Shown here: in pieces, positions 1-7,637 of the stretch
How positions within the stretch are numbered: position 1 is the first letter of the stretch
Layout: the number at the start of each line of letters is the position of its first letter
Assembly (NCBI GenBank): GCA_049975505.1
Contig: JBNGCY010000050.1
Span: forward strand, 1-19,588
Length of the DNA: 19,588 nt
Source: JAIVHC01 sp049975505
GTDB lineage: Bacteria > Desulfobacterota > Desulfuromonadia > Desulfuromonadales > Desulfuromonadaceae
Reading direction: 5' to 3'
Translations under genes and position numbers: made by a program
The notes under the pieces: model-generated
The model's input: the letters and a program-made list of their open reading frames with translations, nothing else
The model's database searches: none
What the model was told of the DNA's origin: nothing

Positions 1-112
1 TGGTACCCATGGAAAGGGCGTCTGTCGCCACGGACGGCGACAGTCGAACGGCCAGGGACGGCGCAAAGTGTCCCTTGGAATGGGTGCCACAAGGCCTTGC
101 TAAACAGTTACA
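1..112. repeat. Palindromic intergenic repeat, copy 1 (left edge cut by window)
   Basis: This is the first of two near-identical copies; the other is at about 11975-12106. The left arm (1-18, TGGTACCCATGGAAAGGG) is an imperfect inverted match to the right arm (72-92). Inside is a perfect 8-bp stem, CTGTCGCC (22-29) and GGCGACAG (36-43), with a 6-base loop. The decamer CCANGGACGG occurs at 28-37 and 52-61. AAGGCCTT (91-98) is conserved in both copies. The middle (about 62-71) is 12 bases shorter than in copy 2. It has no coding capacity and lies just after the flgF stop, so it should be transcribed as a structured RNA. It looks like a MITE- or REP-type element. Its family name was not determined. 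Confidence 0.85.
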
Positions 113-117
113 CTGTT
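103..117. other. Small hairpin after the flgF stop codon
   Basis: AACAGT (103-108) and ACTGTT (112-117) form a perfect 6-bp stem with a 3-base loop. It begins 7 bases after the flgF stop codon in the direction of transcription and leads straight into palindromic repeat copy 1. No T-run follows, so it is not a convincing terminator alone. It could protect the 3' end of the mRNA together with the repeat. Confidence 0.35.
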
Positions 118-124
118 GTTTTAC

Positions 125-850
125 TTACAGGGTCGCTATTTCATTGCGCTTGGCGTTGAGATCGTAATAGTTCTTCAACGCCTTGTGGTACGATTCGTAT
201 ACACGCATGTTGCTTATCATCAGGGCGGCCTCTTCCATCAGATTGACGTTGGAGCGCTCCACACTGCCCTGTTGCAGCCTGCTGTCCATATCCTGGGGCA
301 CTACCGCCCCCTCTGCCCCGGTAAACACAAAACGTCCACCGCTTTCATGCTCCAGATTCTCCACTGGGGGGGCAAATACACCGATCTGCCCGATCACCCC
401 TTCATCGGTGAGGATACGTCCATTCTCATCGACTTCAAAAGGGCCGGCAGGAAGAGTGATGGGTTCATTTTCCACACTCAGGACCGGATTGCCCTGTACA
501 TCCACCAGGGTGCCAGCAGCCGTGCGGCTGAAGGTGCCGGTGCGGGTGTATAACATATCCTCGCCACGCTGCACGCGGAAAAAACCGTCACCCAGAATGG
601 CGAAATCGAGTTCGCGTCCGGTATCGGCGATAACCCCCTGTTCAAATACAATTCTGGAATCTCCGACAGTGGAAAAATTCTTGCCGCTGGCGCTGCCGGT
701 CTGCACGACATCGCTGAGAACCGAGGCGAAACTCATGCGCTGCTTTTTGAAGCCGTTGGAGTTGATGTTACTCAGGTTATTGCTGATAACATCCGCTGTA
801 TGCATGCGCGTCACCGCGCCGCTCAACACTGTATATATTCCTGAACTCAT
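125..850 (-). CDS. flgF: Flagellar proximal rod protein FlgF
   Basis: A 241-residue axial protein of the FlgE/F/G family. The N-terminal rod motif is clear at residues 17-34 (HTADVISNNLSNINSNGF). The central FlgE/F/G core has LDFAILGDGFFRV near 81-93 followed by YTRTGTFS. The C-terminal coiled segment (about 195-241) holds SNVNLMEEAALMISNMRVYE, typical of axial proteins. FlgF and FlgG together form the rod between the MS ring and the hook. The length and the SGIYTVLSGAV start fit FlgF better than FlgG, and flgG would be expected just beyond the window edge. The ATG at 850 is preceded by GGAG at 8 bases. A 119-bp spacer (851-969) separates it from the SwrB-like gene. Nothing convincing was seen there apart from that ribosome site. 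Confidence 0.88.
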   Translation of the reverse strand: MSSGIYTVLSGAVTRMHTADVISNNLSNINSNGFKKQRMSFASVLSDVVQTGSASGKNFSTVGDSRIVFEQGVIADTGRELDFAILGDGFFRVQRGEDMLYTRTGTFSRTAAGTLVDVQGNPVLSVENEPITLPAGPFEVDENGRILTDEGVIGQIGVFAPPVENLEHESGGRFVFTGAEGAVVPQDMDSRLQQGSVERSNVNLMEEAALMISNMRVYESYHKALKNYYDLNAKRNEIATL

Positions 851-969
851 ATCTGAAACTCCGCTATTAATTCAGCGACAAACCGCATCTGCCTGCACCA
901 CATGTCGACAACTCAGGGAGATTAGTTTAATGGTAAAACAAATGGGGAAGGGGGAAGCGGGTATCACTT

Positions 970-1419
970 CTATTCAGAAGATGAAGCAAGCCGCGAGAGG
1001 GACATGAGCTGGGACGCTTCAGCTTCGGAGATATGCAGGATTTCGGCTATCTGTCCGGCTTCCATTCCCTGCTGCGCCAGCGCCGCCACGTGGCGGTAGC
1101 GATTGGGGGCATCCCCGGCGGAAGGCGCCCTCTGAAGACGCGAAACCAGATCTTCTGGGGCAAAAGAGGCGCACGGCATCTCGCGCTCGCGCGCAGGCTG
1201 AAGGCGCATCTGATGATCCTCGAGGCGGTTTATCCGCTGCAGAGCGTGATTGAGCTGGCGCTCCGACTCATTCATGCGCTCCTGAACCCGGTGGAGACTC
1301 CTGTTCAGACGGCGCAGAATAAGACCCATGCACAGCACCATAAAAGCCAGCAGCGCAGCGATCACATCCATTTCGCTCAACAGGCACACTATATCAGATA
1401 TGTTCAAAGACTCCGGCAT
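970..1419 (-). CDS. SwrB/DUF2802-like membrane protein with C-terminal HTH-like segment
   Basis: A 149-residue protein. It has one predicted membrane helix (about 18-36, MDVIAALLAFMVLCMGLIL), a basic and heptad-like coiled-coil stretch (about 37-72), a short variable linker, and a conserved-looking C-terminal HTH-like segment (about 108-144: YRHVAALAQQGMEAGQIAEI then SEAEASQLMSL). That end resembles DUF2802/DUF6115 proteins. The start codon overlaps the fliA stop in TGATG, so the two genes are translationally coupled. Known context: in Bacillus subtilis the gene right after sigD in the fla/che operon is swrB, a single-pass protein that promotes export-gate and basal-body maturation. The same position and architecture suggest an analogous job. 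Sequence-level homology to SwrB is inferred, not shown. Confidence 0.7.
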   Translation of the reverse strand: MPESLNISDIVCLLSEMDVIAALLAFMVLCMGLILRRLNRSLHRVQERMNESERQLNHALQRINRLEDHQMRLQPAREREMPCASFAPEDLVSRLQRAPSAGDAPNRYRHVAALAQQGMEAGQIAEILHISEAEASQLMSLSRLASSSE

Positions 1420-2156
1420 CAGAAGACCTGCTCTCGTCCCAGCCTGGTTTTAAGTTTGATCAGCGCCTGGCTGTGCAACTGGGAGATGCGCCCTTCAGTG
1501 AGATCGAGGACCTCGGCAATCTCTTTCTGGGTGAGTTCCTCGTAGTAATAGAGGGATACCACGAGGCGTTCTTTCTCCGAGAGTGCTTCAAGATGGCGTG
1601 CCAGCTGTTGGGCCAGGGCGCTGTCCTCGAGGCGTTCCTGCGCACTGGGGGCGTCATCTTTGAGCAGGTCCATGAAATTGCGCGTTTCATCCTGCTCATC
1701 CAGAACCTCATTCAGGCTCACACAGCCCAGATGTCCCACCTGGGTGAGGAGATCGCGGTACTCTTCCACGCTCAATTCAAGCTCGGCGGCAATCTCCTCC
1801 TCTTCGGGGGAACGCCCCAGGCGGTGTTCAAGACGTTCGATCGCTTTGGAAATGCGCCCCTGTTTACCGCGCAGAGAGCGGGAGAACCAGTCCATCCTGC
1901 GGATTTCATCGTAGATGGCTCCGCGAATGCGGCGTTCGGCAAAGGTTTTGAACATGATGCCGCGCTCGGGTTCAAAGCGCGATGCCGCATCCATCAACCC
2001 TTCCATCGCCGCACTCATCATATCGTCACGATTGACAAACCCCGGCACCTGGTTTTTCATACGTTCAACCACCAGGCGCACCAGCGGCATATGCTCACGG
2101 GCAAGCTCAACGGTGGGTGAACCGGTGTCAGAATAGTATCCGTACGGTGAAGACAT
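1419..2156 (-). CDS. fliA: Flagellar sigma factor FliA (sigma-28, WhiG/SigD type)
   Basis: A 245-residue sigma-70-family factor that directs RNA polymerase to late flagellar and chemotaxis promoters. Region 2 spans about 20-95 (EHMPLVRLVVERMK, MMSAAMEGLMDAASRFEP, FAERRIRGAIYDEIRRMDW). Region 3 is about 97-150 (RGKQGRISKAIERLEHRLGR, then EEEEIAAEL). Region 4 is about 185-240, with YYYEELTQKEIAEVLDLTEG and RISQLHSQALIKLK forming the -35-binding helix-turn-helix. The frame stays open upstream to 2264, but the ATG at 2156 is chosen. It starts one base after the flhG stop, has GGGGAG upstream, and gives the normal family length; the longer form would overlap flhG and add non-homologous sequence. 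No anti-sigma flgM is present in the window. Confidence 0.95.
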   Translation of the reverse strand: MSSPYGYYSDTGSPTVELAREHMPLVRLVVERMKNQVPGFVNRDDMMSAAMEGLMDAASRFEPERGIMFKTFAERRIRGAIYDEIRRMDWFSRSLRGKQGRISKAIERLEHRLGRSPEEEEIAAELELSVEEYRDLLTQVGHLGCVSLNEVLDEQDETRNFMDLLKDDAPSAQERLEDSALAQQLARHLEALSEKERLVVSLYYYEELTQKEIAEVLDLTEGRISQLHSQALIKLKTRLGREQVF

Positions 2157-2157
2157 A

Positions 2158-3069
2158 TCAGGCGTTGCTCCCCAACGACAGCAGGCGCTTAAAGAAAAAC
2201 TGCAGCGACCCCTTGGGTTGAGTATGTCCGGTTTCGGCCATGAGTTTACGCGCCAGATGCTCAAACGCCTGGCTCACCTTGTTGGCGGGATACATCTCCA
2301 CCATCACCTTCTGGCAGCGCACCGATTCATACATCTTGCGCTCAAAAGGGATTCCGCCCATGTAGTCGATGGAGATATCCAGATAGCGATTGGAGACCAT
2401 GGTGAGCTTGCGGTACACATCCAGGGCTTCGTCCGCATGACGCACTGAGTTGACAATCAGACTGAAGGACTTTTCGTGATACTGCGACGAGAGCAGCTTC
2501 ATCAGGGCATACGCATCAGTGATAGCGGTGGGCTCGGGGCTGGTGACCACGAGGATATCCTGCGCCGCCTGGTTGAAATAGGTGACGTTTTCGGAGATTC
2601 CCGCTTCGGTATCGATAAGAACCACGTCGTAATCGCCGGGGAGAGTCTCCAAATCGTCAAGCAGGCGCATTTTTTGTCCGGAGTCGAGGCGGGTGAACTT
2701 CTGGACCCCGGAACCTGCCGGGAGGATATGGATTCCCTGGGGGCCTTCCACCAGAATTTCAGCCAGACTGTGCTGCCCGGAGAAGAAGTGATTGAGATTG
2801 TACTGCGGTGCAAGACCGAAAACTACGTCGATGTTGGCGAGACCGAGGTCGGCATCGATTATCAGAACCTTTTTGCCCATTTTGCCCAGCGCCACAGCGA
2901 GGTTGGAAACCACCGCGGTTTTACCCACCCCGCCCTTGCCGCTGGTGACGGATAACACCCGCGCCGCCCGATTACTTCCCGCGTTCATGCGCGGGCTTTC
3001 GCTCAAATGGCTACTCAGAGACCGCAGAGTCCCGGCCTGATCAGTATGGTCAGATGGTATGTTACTCAT
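2158..3069 (-). CDS. flhG: Flagellar number regulator FlhG (MinD-like ATPase, FleN/YlxH)
   Basis: A 303-residue ParA/MinD-family ATPase that limits flagellar number and acts on FlhF. The deviant Walker A motif is at 43-51 (SGKGGVGKT). The switch region IDADLGLANIDVVFGL is at 71-86, and Walker-B-like VVLIDTEAGIS is at 149-159. The N-terminus carries DQAGTLR at 10-16, matching the DQAxxLR activator helix known to stimulate FlhF GTPase activity. The C-terminus (about 287-300, hydrophobic and basic, FFFKRLLSLG) is a plausible MinD-type membrane-targeting helix. The ATG overlaps the flhF stop by 4 bases (ATGA), and the next gene, fliA, begins one base after its stop. Dosage of FlhF, FlhG and FliA is therefore probably tied. 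Confidence 0.95.
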   Translation of the reverse strand: MSNIPSDHTDQAGTLRSLSSHLSESPRMNAGSNRAARVLSVTSGKGGVGKTAVVSNLAVALGKMGKKVLIIDADLGLANIDVVFGLAPQYNLNHFFSGQHSLAEILVEGPQGIHILPAGSGVQKFTRLDSGQKMRLLDDLETLPGDYDVVLIDTEAGISENVTYFNQAAQDILVVTSPEPTAITDAYALMKLLSSQYHEKSFSLIVNSVRHADEALDVYRKLTMVSNRYLDISIDYMGGIPFERKMYESVRCQKVMVEMYPANKVSQAFEHLARKLMAETGHTQPKGSLQFFFKRLLSLGSNA

Positions 3070-4475
3070 GAACTATATCCTTCACTGCTTCCGAGAACCA
3101 GATCTCCAACATGTTCCGGGGTGAGCAGAACAATATCCTCAGGAACTTTCTGCCCGTTGGCCACATACGACAGGGGGCAGTTATGGCGCACATGTATATT
3201 CAGAAGCACTCCGGCGCTTTCACATTCATCAAGTTTAGTCAGCAACAGACTGCGCGGCTCCAGAACGCTGAAACGCTTGTATATCTCGTACAGATCGCGA
3301 TCCCTGGTGGTAGCGGAAAGCACCAGATGGGTTTCAATCTGCGAATCCACGGCAAGAAACGCCTCGAGCTCACCCAGGCTCACGCTGTCGCGCGGACTGC
3401 GTCCTGCCGTATCGATAAGGACGAGATCCTTATTGCGGTGGCGTTCCAGCACCTGCTCCAGCTGTTCGGGACGTACCACCACCTCGACCGGCAGATTCAT
3501 GATCTCGCCGTACACCTTCAACTGCTCCACCGCGGCAATACGGTAGGTATCGATGGTGATAAGTGCCATCTTTTTGCCCCCGGCAAGCAGATACGCAGCT
3601 GCAAGTTTGGCGATGGTGGTGGTCTTCCCCACTCCGGTGGGACCGATAAGGGCAATACGCCGCTGCTCGCCTTCTTTCTGAGGGAAGATAGAACCGTGGG
3701 TCTGCACCAGGTCAGCAATGGTGGAACGCAAAAAATTACGCAGCTGCTCTTTATCCGCTATCTGGGCGGCGGAAAGCTGCCCGCTGACAAAGTGGGCGAT
3801 AGTCTGCGCGGTTTCAGTTTCAATACCGTACTCCTGCAATTGGTGCAGCACTTCATCCTGAGGCGCGTGACTGCGGTGCCCCTGAGCCGCCTGCCGCCCC
3901 ACTCCGGGGTTGTAACTGTGTGGCGGAGGTACTGTAATGCGCGGACGCGCCAGTTCCTCCAGACGCTGTGGAAGAACCTCCACCAGATCACCCACCATCT
4001 TGCGCAGGGATCCGAGTTCCTCACGTAACGCGGACACATCGTAGGTATCGTAATCCGGCTGGCGCATGTCGCCGTGGTTTCGGGTGGTAGCCGCGCGATA
4101 CGCATACTCGGACTGCGGCGGCAAAGGGAAGTCTTCGGAAGAATTGATCACCGGCTGCCGCCGCCACAGCTGGACGTAGTCCAGGTCTTCTTCGGCGTCC
4201 TGAATATGTTGCGCAAACGTAGAACCCCGCACCTGCCCTGCAGGAGAGGACTCCGGCGTTCTGCCATTGGGGGCCGCATTATTTGCGCGGTCGGTATCCA
4301 CATCGGCGGCATCGTCAATCGCAGCAGTAACTTCAAGCACCGGCTTGCCGAACAATCCCATGCCTCCTTTGCGCACCGTGCGTGACGAAAGGATCAGGGC
4401 GTCCGGACCCAGCTCCTCCTTGATCATCCGCAGAGCCGAAGACATATCTTCTGATTCAAAAACCTTAACTTGCAT
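3066..4475 (-). CDS. flhF: Flagellar placement GTPase FlhF (SRP-type)
   Basis: A 469-residue SRP-family GTPase that marks the site of flagellar assembly at the membrane, often a cell pole. The N-terminal B domain (about 1-180) is hydrophilic and variable. An N domain follows (about 200-265), then the G domain (about 272-469): P-loop GPTGVGKTT (278-286), DTYRIAAVEQL (309-319), DTAGRSPRD (355-363) and TKLDE (413-417). All GTPase motifs look intact. The ATG at 4475 lies inside the flhA 3' end (11-base overlap), with GAGG upstream. The stop overlaps flhG. The adjacent FlhG supplies a matching DQAxxLR activator, so the pair should work as the usual GTPase plus ATPase switch. Confidence 0.96.
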   Translation of the reverse strand: MQVKVFESEDMSSALRMIKEELGPDALILSSRTVRKGGMGLFGKPVLEVTAAIDDAADVDTDRANNAAPNGRTPESSPAGQVRGSTFAQHIQDAEEDLDYVQLWRRQPVINSSEDFPLPPQSEYAYRAATTRNHGDMRQPDYDTYDVSALREELGSLRKMVGDLVEVLPQRLEELARPRITVPPPHSYNPGVGRQAAQGHRSHAPQDEVLHQLQEYGIETETAQTIAHFVSGQLSAAQIADKEQLRNFLRSTIADLVQTHGSIFPQKEGEQRRIALIGPTGVGKTTTIAKLAAAYLLAGGKKMALITIDTYRIAAVEQLKVYGEIMNLPVEVVVRPEQLEQVLERHRNKDLVLIDTAGRSPRDSVSLGELEAFLAVDSQIETHLVLSATTRDRDLYEIYKRFSVLEPRSLLLTKLDECESAGVLLNIHVRHNCPLSYVANGQKVPEDIVLLTPEHVGDLVLGSSEGYSS

Positions 4476-6561
4476 CCATCCTCACGGTTCCGATGGAACG
4501 CACCTGCAGATGCGGGGCGATCTCGTTGTGGGAGATTACCACCAGGTTTGGCAGGTAGCGTTCAGTCAGTTTTTTGACATGTGGTCGAATTGTTGGCGAA
4601 CACAGCAGCACCGGAGTGGTGCCGCCGCTGAAGTTCTGAATCTGTTGCGCAATGGCATCCAGAATTGCCTGCGCCTGACGTGGATCCAGGGTCAGGTAGG
4701 TACCTCCGTGCTCGGTGCGCTGCAGGGACTGATTGAATATCTCCTCCACCCGCCGCTCCAGCGTGATCACCGAAAGCATCCCGTCTTCGGCATATGCCGA
4801 GCTTATCTGGCGCGCCAGGGCACTGCGCACGTGCTCGGTAAGGATGTCCGGATCATTCGCCCCGGGGCTGTAATCCGCCATGGTTTCGAGGATAGTACGC
4901 AAATCCCGGATTGAGACCCCTTCGCGAAGCAGATTCTGGAGCACCCGCATGATCAGACCCAGGCTCAAGGGATCGGGCACCAGGTCTTCCACCAGCTTCG
5001 GATAAACCTTTTTCAGGTTATCAAGCAAGTTCTGTACCTCCTGACGCCCCAGAAGCTCATGGGCATGGCGTTTTATCACCTCGCTGATGTGGGTGGCCAT
5101 TACCGTGGTGCAGTCAACAACGGTATAACCGGCAATCTGGGCGCGTTCTTTTTTATCTTCAGAAATCCAGATCGCCGGGAGCCCGAACGCCGGTTCCCTG
5201 GTCTCGATCCCCTTGATGGTTTCGGTCGCCATACCGGGATTCATGGCCATATAGTGGCCCGGCAGCATCTCCGCCCCAGCTACCTTAACCCCCTTGAGAA
5301 CCAGGCTGTATTCGTTGGGCTTGAGCTGCAGATTGTCTTTGATATGCACCGGAGGTACGATAAAACCGGATTCGAGGGCAAACTGCTTGCGGATCGAGCG
5401 GATCCGGGTCAGCAATTCACCCTCCTGCGCTGCATCCACAAACGGGATCAGGCCATAGCCCACTTCGAGTTCGAGCAGATCGACATGGAGCATCTTGTCG
5501 TAATCCTCCTCTTCCTCCTCGAGCCGCGGACGCGCCTGTTCGCGCGCTTCCTCCTGCGCGGCAACCTCTTCGAGCTCATGGGTCTGCTGCATGCGAAACG
5601 CGATCAGACTCAGAACAATGGAGAGAGTGATAAAGGGGCCGAACGGCATCCCCGGAATCAGGGCAAAAGCCAGGAGTATCACCGCCACTACCCACAGGGC
5701 GCGAGGATGAATGCTGAACTGCGACTTGATATCCGAGCCGAAATCTCCGGTGCCCGCGGTGCGCGTCACCAGAATACCCGCGGCGGTGGAGATAACCAGC
5801 GCGGGAATCTGACCCACGAGGCCGTCACCCACGGTGAGGATGGTGTAGTTCTGCGCCGCCTCTATCGCCGGCATCCCCTTCTGCATCACCCCGATGACAA
5901 AACCGGCGCCGATATTGATGAGGGTGATAATGATTCCGGCGATGGCATCGCCACGGACGAATTTGCTCGCACCATCCATAGCCCCGAAGAAATCGGCTTC
6001 TTTGGCGATATCGGCGCGGCGTTCTTTAGCTTCCTGGTCGTTGATAAGCCCGGCATTCAGATCGGCATCGATCGCCATCTGTTTACCCGGCATGGCATCG
6101 AGGGTAAAGCGTGCGGAAACCTCGGCCACACGTCCGGCACCCTTGGTGATAACCATGAAGTTGATCACCACCAGGATCACAAAAATCACGATTCCGACCA
6201 CGTAGTTGCCACCGACCACGAACTGCCCGAAGGACATGATAACCGCACCTGCGGCATCGGGGCCGGTATCGCCATAAAGAAGGATCAGGCGCGTGGAAGC
6301 CACATTCAGGGAGAGCCGGAACAATGTGGTGGCAAGCAGAACCGCGGGGAAGATGGCGAATTCCACCGAACGCGCCATATACAGGCTCATGACCAGAATC
6401 AGCAGCGCGGTGGTGATATTAAGAGACAGAAACAAGTCCAGCAGAATAGCCGGCAGCGGGATGATCATCAGCATCAGGATCATAACCAGACCCATAGCCG
6501 CCATCACATCACTGCGCACCAGCAGGTTCACCCATTTATTCTGCGTTATTATCTCTAACAT
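4465..6561 (-). CDS. flhA: Flagellar export gate protein FlhA (FHIPEP family)
   Basis: A 698-residue core component of the flagellar type III export gate, matching the usual family length. The N-terminal half (about 17-325) has about eight membrane helices. The cytoplasmic FHIPEP loop contains the family signature at about 146-167 (AEVSARFTLDAMPGKQMAID). An acidic linker (about 328-355) leads to the cytoplasmic domain (about 356-698), which forms the nonameric ring that docks export substrates and chaperones. The ATG at 6561 lies 17 bases after the flhB stop. The 3' end overlaps flhF by 11 bases. A 499-codon open frame on the opposite strand is a shadow of this gene. No damage seen. Confidence 0.97.
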   Translation of the reverse strand: MLEIITQNKWVNLLVRSDVMAAMGLVMILMLMIIPLPAILLDLFLSLNITTALLILVMSLYMARSVEFAIFPAVLLATTLFRLSLNVASTRLILLYGDTGPDAAGAVIMSFGQFVVGGNYVVGIVIFVILVVINFMVITKGAGRVAEVSARFTLDAMPGKQMAIDADLNAGLINDQEAKERRADIAKEADFFGAMDGASKFVRGDAIAGIIITLINIGAGFVIGVMQKGMPAIEAAQNYTILTVGDGLVGQIPALVISTAAGILVTRTAGTGDFGSDIKSQFSIHPRALWVVAVILLAFALIPGMPFGPFITLSIVLSLIAFRMQQTHELEEVAAQEEAREQARPRLEEEEEDYDKMLHVDLLELEVGYGLIPFVDAAQEGELLTRIRSIRKQFALESGFIVPPVHIKDNLQLKPNEYSLVLKGVKVAGAEMLPGHYMAMNPGMATETIKGIETREPAFGLPAIWISEDKKERAQIAGYTVVDCTTVMATHISEVIKRHAHELLGRQEVQNLLDNLKKVYPKLVEDLVPDPLSLGLIMRVLQNLLREGVSIRDLRTILETMADYSPGANDPDILTEHVRSALARQISSAYAEDGMLSVITLERRVEEIFNQSLQRTEHGGTYLTLDPRQAQAILDAIAQQIQNFSGGTTPVLLCSPTIRPHVKKLTERYLPNLVVISHNEIAPHLQVRSIGTVRMDAS

Positions 6562-6578
6562 CTGTCAGCCTACACCGT

Positions 6579-7637
6579 TTATGTGCGTTTCAGACCGTAT
6601 ACATACGCGAGTATTTCCGCCACCGCCTTAAACATCGACTCGGGGATGGCATCGCCGATTTCCACCTCGTACAGAGCACGCGCCACCATGACATTCTCCA
6701 CCAGGGGCACCTCATGTTCGCGGGCGATCTCACGGATTTTAAACGCCAGCTCTTCGGCACCTTTGGCAAGCACCACCGGAGCGTCCATCCTTTCGTTATC
6801 GTAGCTGATCGCCACGGAGATATGCGTGGGGTTGGTGATAACCACATCCGCCTTGGGTACCTCGGCCATCATGCGCCCGCGGGACATCTCCCGCTGAAGT
6901 GAACGCACCCGCGATTTCAGATGCGGATCCCCTTCGCTCTCCTTGAACTCCTCTTTCTGCTCCTGCTTGGTCATCTTCATCTTCTCTTCCATCTCCCAGC
7001 GGACAAAGAGATAGTCGATAAGGGCAAGAAGCAGCATCACCCCGCAACATTTGAGCAATACGCTTAAGGCCACATCCCCCACGTAGCCAAGGGTGTTGAT
7101 GACCTCCATGTTGACGAGTTCCAGAGCTCGTTCGAACTCATGCGCCACGGTGCTGTACGCCACGTAGCCCACCACCACGACCTTCACCAGGGACTTGAGC
7201 AACTCCACCAGCGAACGCTTCGACACAAAGCGCGCCGCCCCCTTGATGGGATCGAGTTTGCTCATATCCGGCACCAGGGGTTTGCCCGTGACGAGCCAGC
7301 CGATCTGAACAAAGCTGGAAAAGAACCCTACCACCAGCACCAGAAACCACAGGGGCAGAATCAGTACCGCGCTCTCGCGCAGCACGTACAGGAGCAGCTG
7401 CACCGTGGATTCCGGAGTGATAAAGAAGGTACCGGAGTTCCGCAGCAAATGTTCAATCAATCTGGTAAGTTCGCTCCAGAATGATTCGGCGTAAAAATAC
7501 CAGAGGAGGATGGATGAGGCCAGCAACAGCGCGGTGTTGACCTCTTTACTCTGTGCGACCTGCCCTTTTTTGCGGAAGTCGGCACGCCGTTTCGCCGTGG
7601 CTTCTTCTGTGCGTTCCTGTCCCTGCTCTTCCGCCAT
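6579..7637 (-). CDS. flhB: Flagellar export switch protein FlhB
   Basis: A 352-residue export-gate protein that switches substrate class from rod/hook to filament, acting with FliK. A basic N-terminus (EEATAKRRADFRKKGQVAQS, about 11-30) is followed by four membrane helices (about 33-52, 78-110, 150-165 and 185-212). The cytoplasmic domain has the auto-cleavage motif NPTH at 269-272 with the conserved context ADVVITNPTHISVAISY. The key Asn and His are present, so auto-processing should be intact. The start overlaps the fliR stop as TGATG, which indicates translational coupling. The family tail continues normally to LAYVYGLKRT. Confidence 0.97.
   Translation of the reverse strand: MAEEQGQERTEEATAKRRADFRKKGQVAQSKEVNTALLLASSILLWYFYAESFWSELTRLIEHLLRNSGTFFITPESTVQLLLYVLRESAVLILPLWFLVLVVGFFSSFVQIGWLVTGKPLVPDMSKLDPIKGAARFVSKRSLVELLKSLVKVVVVGYVAYSTVAHEFERALELVNMEVINTLGYVGDVALSVLLKCCGVMLLLALIDYLFVRWEMEEKMKMTKQEQKEEFKESEGDPHLKSRVRSLQREMSRGRMMAEVPKADVVITNPTHISVAISYDNERMDAPVVLAKGAEELAFKIREIAREHEVPLVENVMVARALYEVEIGDAIPESMFKAVAEILAYVYGLKRT

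Noticed and set aside
880..900. Possible sigma-54 element (TGG...TGCGG) before flgF
   Set aside because: Spacing between GG and GC is 11 bases instead of 10.
902..929. Possible sigma-28 promoter before flgF (TAAA, 16 bases, GTCGACAT)
   Set aside because: Only 5 of 8 bases match the -10 consensus and the spacing is one base too long.
183..1007. 274-codon plus-strand frame opposite flgF and the spacer
   Set aside because: A Ser/Arg/Thr/Pro-rich shadow translation with no family resemblance.
2157..2264. N-terminal extension of FliA into flhG
   Set aside because: The extra 36 residues are non-homologous and encoded by the flhG 3' end; the ATG at 2156 has a better context and gives normal length.
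3111..4028. 305-codon plus-strand frame opposite flhF
   Set aside because: A shadow of flhF codon usage with no domain.
5500..5560. Acidic run in FlhA as an unusual domain
   Set aside because: An acidic linker between the membrane and cytoplasmic parts is normal in FlhA.
5059..6558. 499-codon open frame on the plus strand opposite flhA
   Set aside because: It lies wholly over a conserved essential gene. Its product is a low-complexity, His/Gly/Arg/Asp-rich translation, as expected from the mirrored codon bias of flhA, and it has no recognisable domain.
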